From the NCBI GenBank assembly GCA_045120955.1, contig JBGVFH010000008.1, positions 1 through 42,818 of the forward strand: a stretch of DNA of 42,818 bases, read 5' to 3'. The position numbers were made by a program, and so were the translations under genes. The notes below the pieces were generated by a model that worked only from the letters and a program-made list of their open reading frames with translations, did no database searches and was not told the DNA's origin. The stretch comes from JAZMZS01 sp045120955. Its GTDB lineage: Bacteria > Bacillota > Clostridia > Oscillospirales > CAG-272. This document shows, piece after piece, positions 9,357-18,429 of this stretch; positions within the stretch are counted from its first letter, which is position 1, and each line of letters begins with the position of its first letter.

Positions 9357-9385
9357 AGTATAGCACACACACGCCGTTATGTCAA
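9357..9385 (-). promoter_or_regulatory. Sigma-A promoter of the pyr operon
   Basis: TTGACA (9380-9385) and TATACT (9357-9362) on the minus strand are separated by exactly 17 bases. Transcription should start near 9350, giving a leader of about 140 bases that contains the PyrR-like site and attenuator. Confidence 0.85.
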
Positions 9386-9503
9386 GAAAAACAAGCCGAT
9401 TTTTATCATTTTTTTCGCTTTTTTCGGTTTGGGCAATGTGTAAAAAAGTGTCGTCTGTCTTTTGTGCATACCAGCCGAACAAAAAAATCGAAAAAAAGAA
9501 CAA

Positions 9504-9551
9504 AAAGTGTGCCCGCAATCTGCTCCGACGCAGGTGTCGTGACACACTTTT
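9504..9551 (-). terminator. Possible terminator downstream of the epimerase gene
   Basis: Arms aaaagtgtg (9504-9512) and cacactttt (9543-9551) are exact complements about 30 bases apart. On the minus strand they are followed by T-rich DNA. The large loop makes it weaker than a typical intrinsic terminator. The rest of 9386-9575 is low-complexity A/T-rich sequence, in which several overlapping open frames do not look like genes. Confidence 0.35.
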
Positions 9552-9575
9552 ATCTTCGATATGACCGAGCATACG

Positions 9576-10715
9576 TCACTTGTCTTTTTCCCTGTCTGCC
9601 CTTTTTTTAAAATGATCCGCAACGGCGCTCTCTATCCTTTTGCACGCATACCCGTCGCCGTATTCATAGCGGCGCATCGCTACCGACCGATAAAAATCCG
9701 TGTCCGTGAGAAGCACGGCGCCCGTCTCGTATATTTTGCGTGTATCCGTTCCGCACAAAAGCGCAGGTCCCTCGGATATCGCCTCGGTGCGCTCTGTTTT
9801 GTCCCTTGCTATCACGGTGGGCTTTCCGAGGTATGCCGCCTCCTCCGCAACCCCGCCCGAGTCCGAAATGATAAAGCGGCACCTCTGCATAGCGTACAAA
9901 AACGAAGCATAATCGAGCGGCTCACACACCAGCATCCGAGTGTTGGTTATTTTTGCGTTTGCGTATGCGGCTCTTATCTGCTCGTTTTTATGCATGGGAA
10001 AGAGGACCGACAAAGAGTCAAAATCGCATAACAGCCGCTTTACAGCCGAAAAAAGCTGTGCTGCGCCGTCACCGAGATTTTCCCTGCGGTGGCAGGTGAG
10101 CAAAACGAGCGGCTTTTCGTAGTCGATATTTTTTACGTCGGCGCATATTTTATTGCTGTTTTCTCTTGCATAGAGCATGGCATCTATGACAGTGTTGCCC
10201 GTTACGTATATGTTGTCTGCCGAAACTCCCTCCGCAAGAAGGTTGTTCCGTGCGCTTTCGCTCGGGGCAAAATGCACCGCTGACAGCTCCGTTATCCGTT
10301 TGCGGTATCCCTCCTCGGGAAAAGGAGACGTAATATCTCCGCTGCGGAGCCCTGCCTCAACGTGTCCTACGGGGATCTTATTTTCGTGAGCGGCAAGCGC
10401 ACAGCCGAGCGCCGTTGCCGTGTCTCCGTGAACGAGCACAAGGTCGGGGGATACTCTGTCGAGCAACGGCGGTGCTTTTTCGAGTATTTTTGACACAACG
10501 TAGGAGGGCGATTGCCCTTTTTTCATTATTTCAAGATCAAAATCTGCCCTCACCGAAAAAAAGTCAAGCACCTCGTCAGTCATTTCTCTGTGCTGACCGC
10601 TGGACAAAATATATGTTTCAAGGTTCGGGTTTTCTCTGAGCCGCAAATACAGCGGACACATTTTTATAGCGTCGGGACGGGTGCCCAGACACAAAAGTAT
10701 CTTCTTTTTCTTCAT
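9576..10715 (-). CDS. wecB: UDP-N-acetylglucosamine 2-epimerase (non-hydrolysing)
   Basis: The enzyme interconverts UDP-GlcNAc and UDP-ManNAc for teichoic acid or capsule linkage sugars. Family motifs are LGTRPDAIKMCPL at the N-terminus, VHGDTATALG, HVEAGLRSGD, SPFPEEGYRK, HRREN and ISDSGGVAEEA. Length is 379 residues. The first motif has Asp where most members have Glu (GTRPEAIK). The ATG follows CGGAGG. It appears to be a single-gene unit with its own promoter. In Gram-positive bacteria the same enzyme is often called mnaA. Confidence 0.92.
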   Translation of the reverse strand: MKKKKILLCLGTRPDAIKMCPLYLRLRENPNLETYILSSGQHREMTDEVLDFFSVRADFDLEIMKKGQSPSYVVSKILEKAPPLLDRVSPDLVLVHGDTATALGCALAAHENKIPVGHVEAGLRSGDITSPFPEEGYRKRITELSAVHFAPSESARNNLLAEGVSADNIYVTGNTVIDAMLYARENSNKICADVKNIDYEKPLVLLTCHRRENLGDGAAQLFSAVKRLLCDFDSLSVLFPMHKNEQIRAAYANAKITNTRMLVCEPLDYASFLYAMQRCRFIISDSGGVAEEAAYLGKPTVIARDKTERTEAISEGPALLCGTDTRKIYETGAVLLTDTDFYRSVAMRRYEYGDGYACKRIESAVADHFKKRADREKDK

Positions 10716-10732
10716 ATGCGCCTCCGAGAGCT

Positions 10733-10766
10733 ATTTTATCATATGAATATGATAAAATCAAGTCAA
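10733..10766 (-). promoter_or_regulatory. Promoter of the epimerase gene overlapped by a perfect dyad
   Basis: On the minus strand TTGACT (10761-10766) and TATGAT (10738-10743) are 17 bases apart. A perfect inverted repeat with 12-bp arms (attttatcatat at 10733-10744 and its complement at 10747-10758, 2-base centre) covers the -10 and most of the spacer. This is operator-like. Bases 10767-10957 show no gene and no convincing terminator for the ABC operon. Confidence 0.7.
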
Positions 10767-10957
10767 ACCATCCGAGTGCACAGCCCGTTTTCATAATTCG
10801 CTTTTATAATGCGCTTTCTTTGAAAAAAACGACCCCGTGCCGAGCCTATGAAAAGAAGGGACCACTCTTTCCTTTCGTCTGATTTTTAAAAAAGCAGCCA
10901 AAGGTATTTATAAGCGGCATATCATAGACTCTGCACGGAGTTCATACAAAAGTAAAA

Positions 10958-12850
10958 TTACTTTGCGCTCTCGCTTCTGTATTTTTCGGCTTGAAGCTCG
11001 AACATCTCGGCATATTTGCCGCCTAGCGTCATGAGCTGTTCATGACTTCCCTCTTCAGCTATCTTGCCGTCAGCAAACATATATATCCTGTCCGCCATTC
11101 TTGTAGTCGAAAGGCGGTGAGATATGAAAATTACGGTTTTATCACGGGCGTATTCAAGTATAGAGCGGTTCAGCTCATACTCTGCCACAGGGTCAAGCGC
11201 ACTTGACGGCTCATCCATAATAATGAGCTCGTACGGCTTTGCAAACACTCTCGCTATCGCCACCTTTTGCGCTTCGCCTCCCGATAGATTCGTGCCCTTG
11301 TCATCGAACTCACGGGTAAGCGTGGTATCTATACCGTGCTCAAGCTTTGACAGCTTGTCAGAAAAGCCTGCAGCTTTCAAAGCGGTAAGCACCGTTGCCT
11401 TGTCTGTTTCTTCGTTGTATTCACCGTTCATGACGTTTTCCGCAATGCTTGCCGCAAATATCCTGTAGTCCTGAAAGACCGTTCCGATACAGTCTCGGTA
11501 TTGCTCGAGCTTGTATTCCTTTATATCCGTTCCGTTTAATAGCACAACCCCCTCGCTCGGGTCATAAAGGCGCATCAGCAGCTTTATCAACGTGGTCTTA
11601 CCCGCTCCGTTGTAGCCGACTATCGCTATCTTCTCGCCTCGGCGGAGAGTCAGATTTATGTTATGAAGGACAGTCCTTCCCTCTCCGTCGTTTTTCTTTA
11701 CCTTGTGATCTGCTCCATGATACGCATATCTCGGATTATCAGAGAAGTCATAGGCAAAGGACACGTCACGCAGCTCAAGCGACTCAAAGTGTCCGACATC
11801 TCGCTCACCCGACTTCATCTTCGGCTCATACGAGAGAAAACCGTAATACTTTTCAAGGAAGAGCGAGTGCTTTGGAAACTTTGCAAATCTCGTGACAAAG
11901 TCATTGAGCAGCCAACGCACACGCCACACCATACCCACACTTGCGGTAAATCCGCCGATGAGCACGCCGCCCGCCAACAGCCTTGCGACCATGTAAAACA
12001 TTATACCGAAGTACACCGCATTTGTAAGAAGGGTGTTGCAGATACCCCAGAGAACGAAGTATTTTTTGCCGTATTTTACGGCGGTGTCGATGATGACCTC
12101 GGTGTTTCTGTCCATCTCGTCCATCAAGAGATCCGTCACGTGACTTGTCCGTATCTCCTTTGAATAATCAGGAAGGTGGAAGACTCGGTTTATGTAGCTG
12201 CGCAAGCGTGCAAGCGGCTTTGATTCGAGCTGATGCTCGAATGATACCTTGTTCGCTATCTGATTTAGCACTATCGACAACGTCGATGAGATGAGCAAAA
12301 CCACCGCCACGACCGTATCTATAGAGAAAAGCAGAGTAAAAAGGGTCGAAGCGGCAACGACACGGTTGACGAGCTTTCCGATGTCGTTTAACAGCTCGTT
12401 TGCCCGTGCTCCCGCCTCGTCCATCGCCCATACAAAGTCATTGTAAAACTCGGGGTCATCATAGCAGGAAACATCGAGCGAATGTGCCTTTAAAAACAGC
12501 TCGCTGTTGAGGCGGTTTATCAGTTTTTGCTTGAGAAGCGGTTGATAATAATGCCAGTACCAGTTACTGAAGGCATATGCAACGATATAAAACAACGCCA
12601 TAATGCCGATGATGGATGCCATCCTTGAAAAGGGTGCACCCACATCGAGCGCATCGAACAAATATACTGTAAACAAGGAGATAGCGGAGTTGATGATACC
12701 CCACACAACGCCCTCAACAAAGGTGAGTATAAAATAGTCGGGGGTGAGCTTTGCCGTTTTTTTGAGCAGAAGGAGATTGTTTTTCAAGATCTTGCTCATT
12801 TTCTGTTTCGGTGCTTTCGGTCTTGCATTTTCGTTTTTATTACCGTTCAT
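10958..12850 (-). CDS. ABC exporter, fused membrane and ATPase domains (subunit with canonical signature)
   Basis: A 630-residue half-transporter of the ABC-B exporter type. The N-terminal membrane domain has hydrophobic segments near residues 40-65, 80-100, 165-200 and 265-310. The C-terminal ATPase has Walker A GYNGAGKT (412-419), signature LSGGE (522-526), Walker B LIIMDEP (DE at 546-547) and the switch FISHRLS. Its start overlaps the stop of the preceding exporter gene by 11 bases, so the two are likely translated together as a heterodimer. The substrate is not evident from sequence or neighbours. The D-loop SALD is intact. Confidence 0.9.
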   Translation of the reverse strand: MNGNKNENARPKAPKQKMSKILKNNLLLLKKTAKLTPDYFILTFVEGVVWGIINSAISLFTVYLFDALDVGAPFSRMASIIGIMALFYIVAYAFSNWYWHYYQPLLKQKLINRLNSELFLKAHSLDVSCYDDPEFYNDFVWAMDEAGARANELLNDIGKLVNRVVAASTLFTLLFSIDTVVAVVLLISSTLSIVLNQIANKVSFEHQLESKPLARLRSYINRVFHLPDYSKEIRTSHVTDLLMDEMDRNTEVIIDTAVKYGKKYFVLWGICNTLLTNAVYFGIMFYMVARLLAGGVLIGGFTASVGMVWRVRWLLNDFVTRFAKFPKHSLFLEKYYGFLSYEPKMKSGERDVGHFESLELRDVSFAYDFSDNPRYAYHGADHKVKKNDGEGRTVLHNINLTLRRGEKIAIVGYNGAGKTTLIKLLMRLYDPSEGVVLLNGTDIKEYKLEQYRDCIGTVFQDYRIFAASIAENVMNGEYNEETDKATVLTALKAAGFSDKLSKLEHGIDTTLTREFDDKGTNLSGGEAQKVAIARVFAKPYELIIMDEPSSALDPVAEYELNRSILEYARDKTVIFISHRLSTTRMADRIYMFADGKIAEEGSHEQLMTLGGKYAEMFELQAEKYRSESAK

Positions 12851-14681
12851 CCTTTATCTCCCCCTCTCCGATATAATTTTGTGCCTGAAGACGGAACATA
12901 TTTGCGTATTTTCCGTTTTTCTCAAGCAGCTGTGCATGAGTGCCCGACTCTGCTATCCTGCCCGACTCAAGCAAAAATATCCTGTCCGCATCGACCGCAG
13001 AGGACAGACGGTGCGAGATAAATATCACACTGCGCCCGTTTGCCGCACGCATCATGTTTTCAAACATTTTATGCTCCGCAATAGGGTCAAGTGCGCTTGA
13101 CGGCTCATCAAGGATAACGCAGGGGCTATGCTGTGCAAAGACACGGGCAAGGGATATCTTTTGCTGTTCTCCTACGGACAAAACAGCACCCTCTTCGTCA
13201 AACTCACGGGTAAGCGTCGTGTCTATGCCGTGCTCCAGCGTCATCACCTTGTCATATCCTCCGCTATCACGCAAAGCCTCGCTCACAAGCTCATAATCAC
13301 CCTCACGCTGACGGCGCAAAAGCACGTTGTCCTTCACGGACAGCGAGAACATCTTGAAATCCTGCAAAACACAGCTGAAATTGTCACGGTATGAGGAAAG
13401 TCGGTAATGGCGAACATCCTTTCCGTCGAGCAAAATTCTCCCCTCGGTCGGGTCGTATAAACGCAAAAGCAGCTTTACAAGAGTGGTCTTGCCCGAGCCG
13501 TTTTGCCCGACGAGCGCTATGCGCTCACCCGCCTTTACCGTAAGTGAGATATCCGAGAGCGTATCCTCCTCGGCACCCTCGTATCTAAAGGATACGTTTT
13601 CAAAGGTAATATCCCCTCCCGCAGCCTCGGCGGCACCTTCGTCCTCCCGTATTTTCGGTGTGTAATCGAGAAAATAACGTACATCCTCCAAAAACAGCGA
13701 ATGCTCACCGAACTCCGAGAAGCTCTGTACCATGTTACTCAGACAATAGGATATGGAGGATATGGAGTTCAGTATTACGATACAGTCTCCGATAGCCATA
13801 CTTCCGTCGCCTACCGTGCGCCATACGGCATACAGCATAGCTCCGAGTATCGTGACCACCTCGAGTCCTATCACCTGTATGTACTCAGCCAATGCTCTCT
13901 TTATTCCGAATTTACGCATGAGCGACCTGAAATCCCGATAGGTCTCGGACAGCTGTTCGAGCATACGGGAATGCATACCGCCGATACGCATCTCCTTTGC
14001 GTAGTCGTTGAGATAAAAGGTGCGGCGAATGTATTTGTCCTTTCTCTCGACCGGCTTTTTCTCGGTTGCGTGGTCGTGTATCAGCTTGTTTTTCCATCTG
14101 CGTACATACCCAAGCAGTAACGGAAGCAGTCCGAACACGATGAGCCACGGGTCGATAAAAAACAGCAGAAAGGAGTTGCACAGAAGAGTAATTATCCTCC
14201 ATATGAAATTGTCTATACTGCTCATGACCTTCTCTACTCGTCCCGATGTCTCATCGAACGCCTTTACGTATTTATCGTAAAAAGCAGGCGTTTCATAACA
14301 GCTGAGGTCCACCTCGGCTGCTTTTTTAAACAGTTTTTTCTGCAGGTTTGCACCTATACGTCTGTTAGCCGCAGGTGATATGACGTTCCAATAATAGTTG
14401 GTTATCATATTTATAAGAATGCAAGCCGCCCCGATAACGAGCATATAGGTAAATATAAAAGACGGAGAGGCCTTGTTTTCGGTTGCGTTGACTATTACTC
14501 TGAGAAGATACGAGTCTGAGAGAAAGTCAAGCGGCGCATATACGAATGTCATCGCAAAATACATTATAAAATACATATGCGATACAGACCACACCTGCGC
14601 TAAGGCAAAGCGTATGTTTGAAATACTGCGGCGCAGAGGCAGTCTTTGCTTTTTTCTTTTTTCTGTGTCCTGTATTGTCAA
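12840..14681 (-). CDS. ABC exporter, fused membrane and ATPase domains (subunit with degenerate signature)
   Basis: This is the partner half-transporter, 613 residues from a TTG start at 14681. That TTG lies 6 bases after AAAGGAG and is preferred over an in-frame TTG at 14753, which has no ribosome site and falls in the promoter. Membrane segments fill the first 320 residues. The ATPase has Walker A GQNGSGKT, Walker B CVILDEP and FISHRLS, but the signature reads LSVGE instead of LSGGQ. Heterodimeric exporters commonly have one catalytically weak ATP site, and this substitution fits that pattern. Both subunits share a CY(D/E)xP(A/E)FY element in the first cytoplasmic loop. Confidence 0.9.
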   Translation of the reverse strand: MTIQDTEKRKKQRLPLRRSISNIRFALAQVWSVSHMYFIMYFAMTFVYAPLDFLSDSYLLRVIVNATENKASPSFIFTYMLVIGAACILINMITNYYWNVISPAANRRIGANLQKKLFKKAAEVDLSCYETPAFYDKYVKAFDETSGRVEKVMSSIDNFIWRIITLLCNSFLLFFIDPWLIVFGLLPLLLGYVRRWKNKLIHDHATEKKPVERKDKYIRRTFYLNDYAKEMRIGGMHSRMLEQLSETYRDFRSLMRKFGIKRALAEYIQVIGLEVVTILGAMLYAVWRTVGDGSMAIGDCIVILNSISSISYCLSNMVQSFSEFGEHSLFLEDVRYFLDYTPKIREDEGAAEAAGGDITFENVSFRYEGAEEDTLSDISLTVKAGERIALVGQNGSGKTTLVKLLLRLYDPTEGRILLDGKDVRHYRLSSYRDNFSCVLQDFKMFSLSVKDNVLLRRQREGDYELVSEALRDSGGYDKVMTLEHGIDTTLTREFDEEGAVLSVGEQQKISLARVFAQHSPCVILDEPSSALDPIAEHKMFENMMRAANGRSVIFISHRLSSAVDADRIFLLESGRIAESGTHAQLLEKNGKYANMFRLQAQNYIGEGEIKDER

Positions 14682-14724
14682 AGCGGTCTCCTTTCGGTAA
14701 AGGGTGGGTGTCTGTCTTGGTTTT

Positions 14725-14753
14725 ATTATATCGGCATATGAAAAAAAATGCAA
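14725..14753 (-). promoter_or_regulatory. Promoter of the ABC exporter pair
   Basis: TTGCAT (14748-14753) and TATAAT (14725-14730) on the minus strand are 17 bases apart, about 45 bases ahead of the TTG start. A second, weaker candidate lies just upstream: TTGACA at 14773-14778 with TATTGC 17 bases on. Confidence 0.7.
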
Positions 14754-14957
14754 TAAACGATTTGTAGAAGTGTGTCAACCGTTAGTTTATATAACATAAT
14801 AAAAGCGGATCATAACATTGAATGATTTCATCGTTTGTCATATTTCGCCCTGCTTTCCGAAATGCTTTTGAACGTTCACCCATATTGTCGTTATTATTCG
14901 TTTTTTGGTTCGGACTTGAAATTGGATTTTTATTATTATATCATAAAAATATGAAAG

Positions 14958-15005
14958 AACGGGGATACCGCCTGACCGCTTTTACAGCAGGTGATACCCC
15001 GTTTT
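14958..15005. terminator. Hairpin after the azl genes
   Basis: The outer arms aacgggg and ccccgtt enclose roughly 33 bases containing a second small stem. A T5 tract follows on the plus strand and TTCTTTC on the minus strand. It lies just past the azlD stop and probably ends the recD2-azlC-azlD transcript, although the T tract is poorer in that direction. Confidence 0.4.
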
Positions 15006-15007
15006 TC

Positions 15008-15340
15008 TCACGCAATAAAATGCACAAACAGCATATAAGCGGCAGTTCCCCCGAAAACACTCAGCAGCGTGTTCTTTTTCCAAAGATGAAGCGCCACCGT
15101 GATAAGCAGAGCGGCAACGGATGCCGCCGTCGTCATATCAAGTGCTGTCAGCGGACCGCTGACACCGTATATCACAAGCACGGCTATGACAGCCGAGGGG
15201 AGCACGTCCGCCATTCTTTTGAGCATGGGAGGCATCGGTCTGCCCGAGCCGAAGAGCACAAAAGGTATAAGTCGGGTAAGGAAGGTGGCAATACCGCTGA
15301 CGATTATACACACGACGGCATAAACATAGAAATTATCCAT
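15008..15340 (-). CDS. azlD: AzlD-family branched-chain amino acid exporter subunit
   Basis: AzlD is the small partner of AzlC; known pairs export branched-chain amino acids or analogues. The 110-residue protein is almost wholly hydrophobic, with about four membrane segments, and has the family features TFLTRLIPFVLF near residue 20 and VLPSAVIAVLVIY near 50. The first 8 bases overlap the end of azlC. Substrate is inferred from the family only. Confidence 0.88.
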   Translation of the reverse strand: MDNFYVYAVVCIIVSGIATFLTRLIPFVLFGSGRPMPPMLKRMADVLPSAVIAVLVIYGVSGPLTALDMTTAASVAALLITVALHLWKKNTLLSVFGGTAAYMLFVHFIA

Positions 15341-16130
15341 TGTCTGCCTCCTTTTTATGCGAATACGCCGTTTTTATATACACGCAGACAAGGCTCGCCG
15401 CCATGCTCGGCAAAAGAAAGCTTGCCTCTCCGAGCACCGCAAGCAGGACTAGCGCACATCCGCCTCCCATTAAAGCCGTGATGACCGCTTCTTTTCCTAC
15501 CGTGCGTATGCGGTCAACGAGTATTACGGCAAAAAGCGCCGTCATTGAAAATTCAATACCCTCAAAATCAAACGAGAACATCGAACCTATCAAAGCGCCG
15601 AGCATACCGCCTATTATCCAATAGGCTTGGTCAAAGAGCGATACGTAAAACCATACTCTGATGTCCTCCGCCGCATTTTTCATAAAGCAATGCACCGAAT
15701 ACGTCTCATCGGTAAGCGAAAATATCATGTATTTTCCCTTTATTCCCATGCTTTTGTATTCATCAATAAAGGTAAGCCCGTAGAAGATATGACGGCTGTT
15801 GACAAAAAAGCTCGTCAAAAACACGGTCAGAACAGATGCGTGCGCTCCTATCATCGAGGTAAGAGCAAACTGTCCCGAGCCCGCATATACGACTATGCTC
15901 GTAAACGCCGCCCACAAGGGGGAAAAGCCGAGCGCCGAGAACATAATGCCAAAGGCGGAGCCGAGGCACAAATATCCGCAAAAAACCGGAACTGACAGAT
16001 GAAAAGCACGCAGGATAATGCGCCTTTTTTCATTTTTTTCGTAATATTTGCGGCTCTCCCGAGAAAGCTCGGTGCGTTTTTGTCCGTTTTCTTCTGTTTT
16101 ATCTTGTTCTGTTTTATTTAAATTTTTCAT
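15333..16130 (-). CDS. azlC: AzlC-family branched-chain amino acid exporter subunit
   Basis: The AzlC membrane domain begins near residue 42 (AFHLSVPVFCGY, then AGSGQFALTS and the conserved NSRHIFYGL and SLTDETYS motifs). The N-terminal 40 residues are an unusual, very hydrophilic Lys/Glu/Asn tail encoded by an A-rich stretch with a repeated aaaacagaa element. The start lies one base after the recD2 stop and has no clear ribosome site, so translation is probably coupled to recD2. A later start cannot be excluded. azlD follows with an overlap. Confidence 0.88.
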   Translation of the reverse strand: MKNLNKTEQDKTEENGQKRTELSRESRKYYEKNEKRRIILRAFHLSVPVFCGYLCLGSAFGIMFSALGFSPLWAAFTSIVVYAGSGQFALTSMIGAHASVLTVFLTSFFVNSRHIFYGLTFIDEYKSMGIKGKYMIFSLTDETYSVHCFMKNAAEDIRVWFYVSLFDQAYWIIGGMLGALIGSMFSFDFEGIEFSMTALFAVILVDRIRTVGKEAVITALMGGGCALVLLAVLGEASFLLPSMAASLVCVYIKTAYSHKKEADNG

Positions 16131-16131
16131 G

Positions 16132-18381
16132 TTACAATTTAGCTTTACTTTCCGTTTTCAGAGTGTCTCTGAGCATATGGCAAAGCCCCGTGTATCGAAG
16201 CACCTGCCGAACATTATCTACCATAGAACACAGCACCTCTTCTCTGCCGACAAACACCGCCATGCCCCTCGCCCGTGTAAGCGCAGTATACAGCAGATTT
16301 CGTGTTCTCAGCATGGGCGGGCAGGAATATATCGGTATAACTACCGTCGGGTATTCGCTTCCCTGTGATTTGTGTACCGTTATAGCGTATGCGTGCTCTA
16401 TCTCCTCAAGAAGGGTGAAGTCATACTTTACCTCTCTGTCGTCAAAGCATATGCGCATAAACTCACGGCTGTGCTCGATGCTCTTTATGATACCGATGTC
16501 ACCGTTGAAAATTCCGTTGCCCTCACAGCCGTCCTTTTCCCAGACAAGCTCGTAGTTGTTCTTTGTCTGCATGACACGGTCGCCCTCTCTGAAAACTATC
16601 CCTCTATATGCAAGCTCCCTCTTGTCGGGGTGCTTGGGATTTAGTCTTTGCTGAAGCATGATATTGAGATTTAACGTGCCGGCAACTCCCTTCCTCGAGG
16701 GTGTTATCACCTGCAATCCCGAGCGTGCCGCCTCTCCGTACTTTCTCGGAAGCCGCACCGCACACAGCTCGCACACGGTGCTTGCGATATCCTCCTCGTT
16801 CTCTCTTTTAAGAAAGAAAAAGTCGCTGTCTACTCTTGTTATGTCGGGATATCTGCCCTCGTTTATCGCATGGGCATTGGTAACGATAAGGCTCTGCTCC
16901 GCCTGTCTGAATATCTTTTTCAGATATACACAGCGAAACGCCCCCGACTCTATGATATCCGAGAGAACGTTTCCCGCTCCCACCGACGGAAGCTGAGAGC
17001 TGTCACCTATAAATATGATGCGTGCGCCCGTCTTTGCCGCTCTCAGAAGCGACTCGGTTATCAATACGTCAAGCATGGATGCCTCGTCTATAACGATAAC
17101 GTCATAGTCGAGCAGATTGTCCTCGTTTCGCAAAAATCTCGGCTCGTCTCCGTGAGAATAATCCATCTCCAGCAGTCTGTGGACGGTAAAGGCATCATGC
17201 GAGGTCGTCTCGCTCATGCGCTTTGCCGCTCTGCCCGTCGGGGCGCATAGCGCAATTCGCAGACCCATACTGTCAAAAATGCCGAGCAACGCCCGTATGA
17301 CCGTGGTTTTACCCGTTCCGGGACCGCCTGAGAGCACAAACACTCCGCTCACAAGAGCCTCGTATATCGCACGCCGCTGAAGCCCCTCGTATGTTATGCC
17401 CTCCTCAAGCTCTATCATTCTGATGAGTCTCTCACAGTCTGCCATCGTATTTGACTGCGCAGCTCCATCCATGCGGCACAGCTTTGCCGCTATGTAGCGC
17501 TCCGCATCGTAGTAACGGCTCAGATATATATATTCGCCGTCCTCGGTTTTTCGAGTCACAAGCTCCGAGCTCTCGCACATACGCAAAACGGCGGCTGCCG
17601 CATCCTCCTGCGGACAGCAAAGAAGCTCAGCGGATGCCATGCTCAGCTTGTCCTTCGGCATACAGGTATGGCCGTTTTGCACGGCGTTATAGGAAAGCAC
17701 ATACTTTATCCCTGCCTGTATCCTTTCAAAAGAGCCCCTGTCGGCACCCACGCTTCTTGCTATCTCGTCCGCTTTCTCAAAGCCGATGCCCTTTATATGC
17801 TCGCACAGAATATACGGATTTTTCTTTACCATATCGACCGCCGCCGCACCCCATCTGTTGTATATGCGCACGGAAAGCGCCGCTCCCACATACTCACGAA
17901 AAAACATCATTACGGTGCGAATACCTGCGACAGCCTTAAACTCCTCGCTTATCTTCTGCGCCTTTTGCATTGATATTCCCTGAATAGAGGCTAACCACTG
18001 AGGCTTTTTCTCCATCACCTCAAAGGTATCGGTGCCGAATGCCTCCACGATCTTTGCGGCGGTAACGGGACCTACCCCCTTTACCGCACCCGAGCAAAGG
18101 TATTTTAAAATAGCCGTTTCTGTTGCGGGCAGATGCTTTTCATAGTTTTCAAACTTGAACTGTCTGCCGTATTCCTGATGATGAACCCACCCGCCGTAAA
18201 GTGTTATCTGTTCGCCCTCGGCTACCGTCGGACAAACTCCCGTTGCGGTGTACACGTCGTCTCCGCAGTCTATTTCAATGACACAGTAGCCGTTGGCATC
18301 GTTTTTATATATTATTCCGTAGACATTTCCTGAGAGAGCGAGCAGTCTGCCCGTATCTGCGTTATTTTGTATACTTGGCAT
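16132..18381 (-). CDS. recD2: RecD2-like 5'-3' DNA helicase
   Basis: RecD2 helicases act without RecBC in recombination or mismatch-linked repair. The 749-residue protein has an N-terminal OB-like region, helix-hairpin-helix segments (about 95-215), Walker A GGPGTGKT at 352-359, Walker B IDEAS near 431-435, GDSSQLPSVG, and a UvrD-like C-terminal motif AITVHKSQGSEY with LYTALTRAR. A long N-terminal extension ahead of the helicase core is the hallmark separating RecD2 from RecD. It lies 48 bases downstream of a small membrane protein gene and abuts azlC, an unusual functional mix for one operon. Confidence 0.92.
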   Translation of the reverse strand: MPSIQNNADTGRLLALSGNVYGIIYKNDANGYCVIEIDCGDDVYTATGVCPTVAEGEQITLYGGWVHHQEYGRQFKFENYEKHLPATETAILKYLCSGAVKGVGPVTAAKIVEAFGTDTFEVMEKKPQWLASIQGISMQKAQKISEEFKAVAGIRTVMMFFREYVGAALSVRIYNRWGAAAVDMVKKNPYILCEHIKGIGFEKADEIARSVGADRGSFERIQAGIKYVLSYNAVQNGHTCMPKDKLSMASAELLCCPQEDAAAAVLRMCESSELVTRKTEDGEYIYLSRYYDAERYIAAKLCRMDGAAQSNTMADCERLIRMIELEEGITYEGLQRRAIYEALVSGVFVLSGGPGTGKTTVIRALLGIFDSMGLRIALCAPTGRAAKRMSETTSHDAFTVHRLLEMDYSHGDEPRFLRNEDNLLDYDVIVIDEASMLDVLITESLLRAAKTGARIIFIGDSSQLPSVGAGNVLSDIIESGAFRCVYLKKIFRQAEQSLIVTNAHAINEGRYPDITRVDSDFFFLKRENEEDIASTVCELCAVRLPRKYGEAARSGLQVITPSRKGVAGTLNLNIMLQQRLNPKHPDKRELAYRGIVFREGDRVMQTKNNYELVWEKDGCEGNGIFNGDIGIIKSIEHSREFMRICFDDREVKYDFTLLEEIEHAYAITVHKSQGSEYPTVVIPIYSCPPMLRTRNLLYTALTRARGMAVFVGREEVLCSMVDNVRQVLRYTGLCHMLRDTLKTESKAKL

Positions 18382-18429
18382 TTTACACTCTCCCCCTCAA
18401 ATACTGTAATGTGTTCGCTTCCACGCATT

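Noticed and set aside
9312..9622. Four overlapping short frames on both strands
   Set aside because: Low-complexity Lys/Phe/Ser-rich translations in an AT-rich intergenic stretch holding a promoter; no gene-like features.
14822..15481. Plus-strand frame of 219 residues
   Set aside because: Overlaps azlD and azlC antisense, with a biased His/Arg composition and no homology that I recognise.
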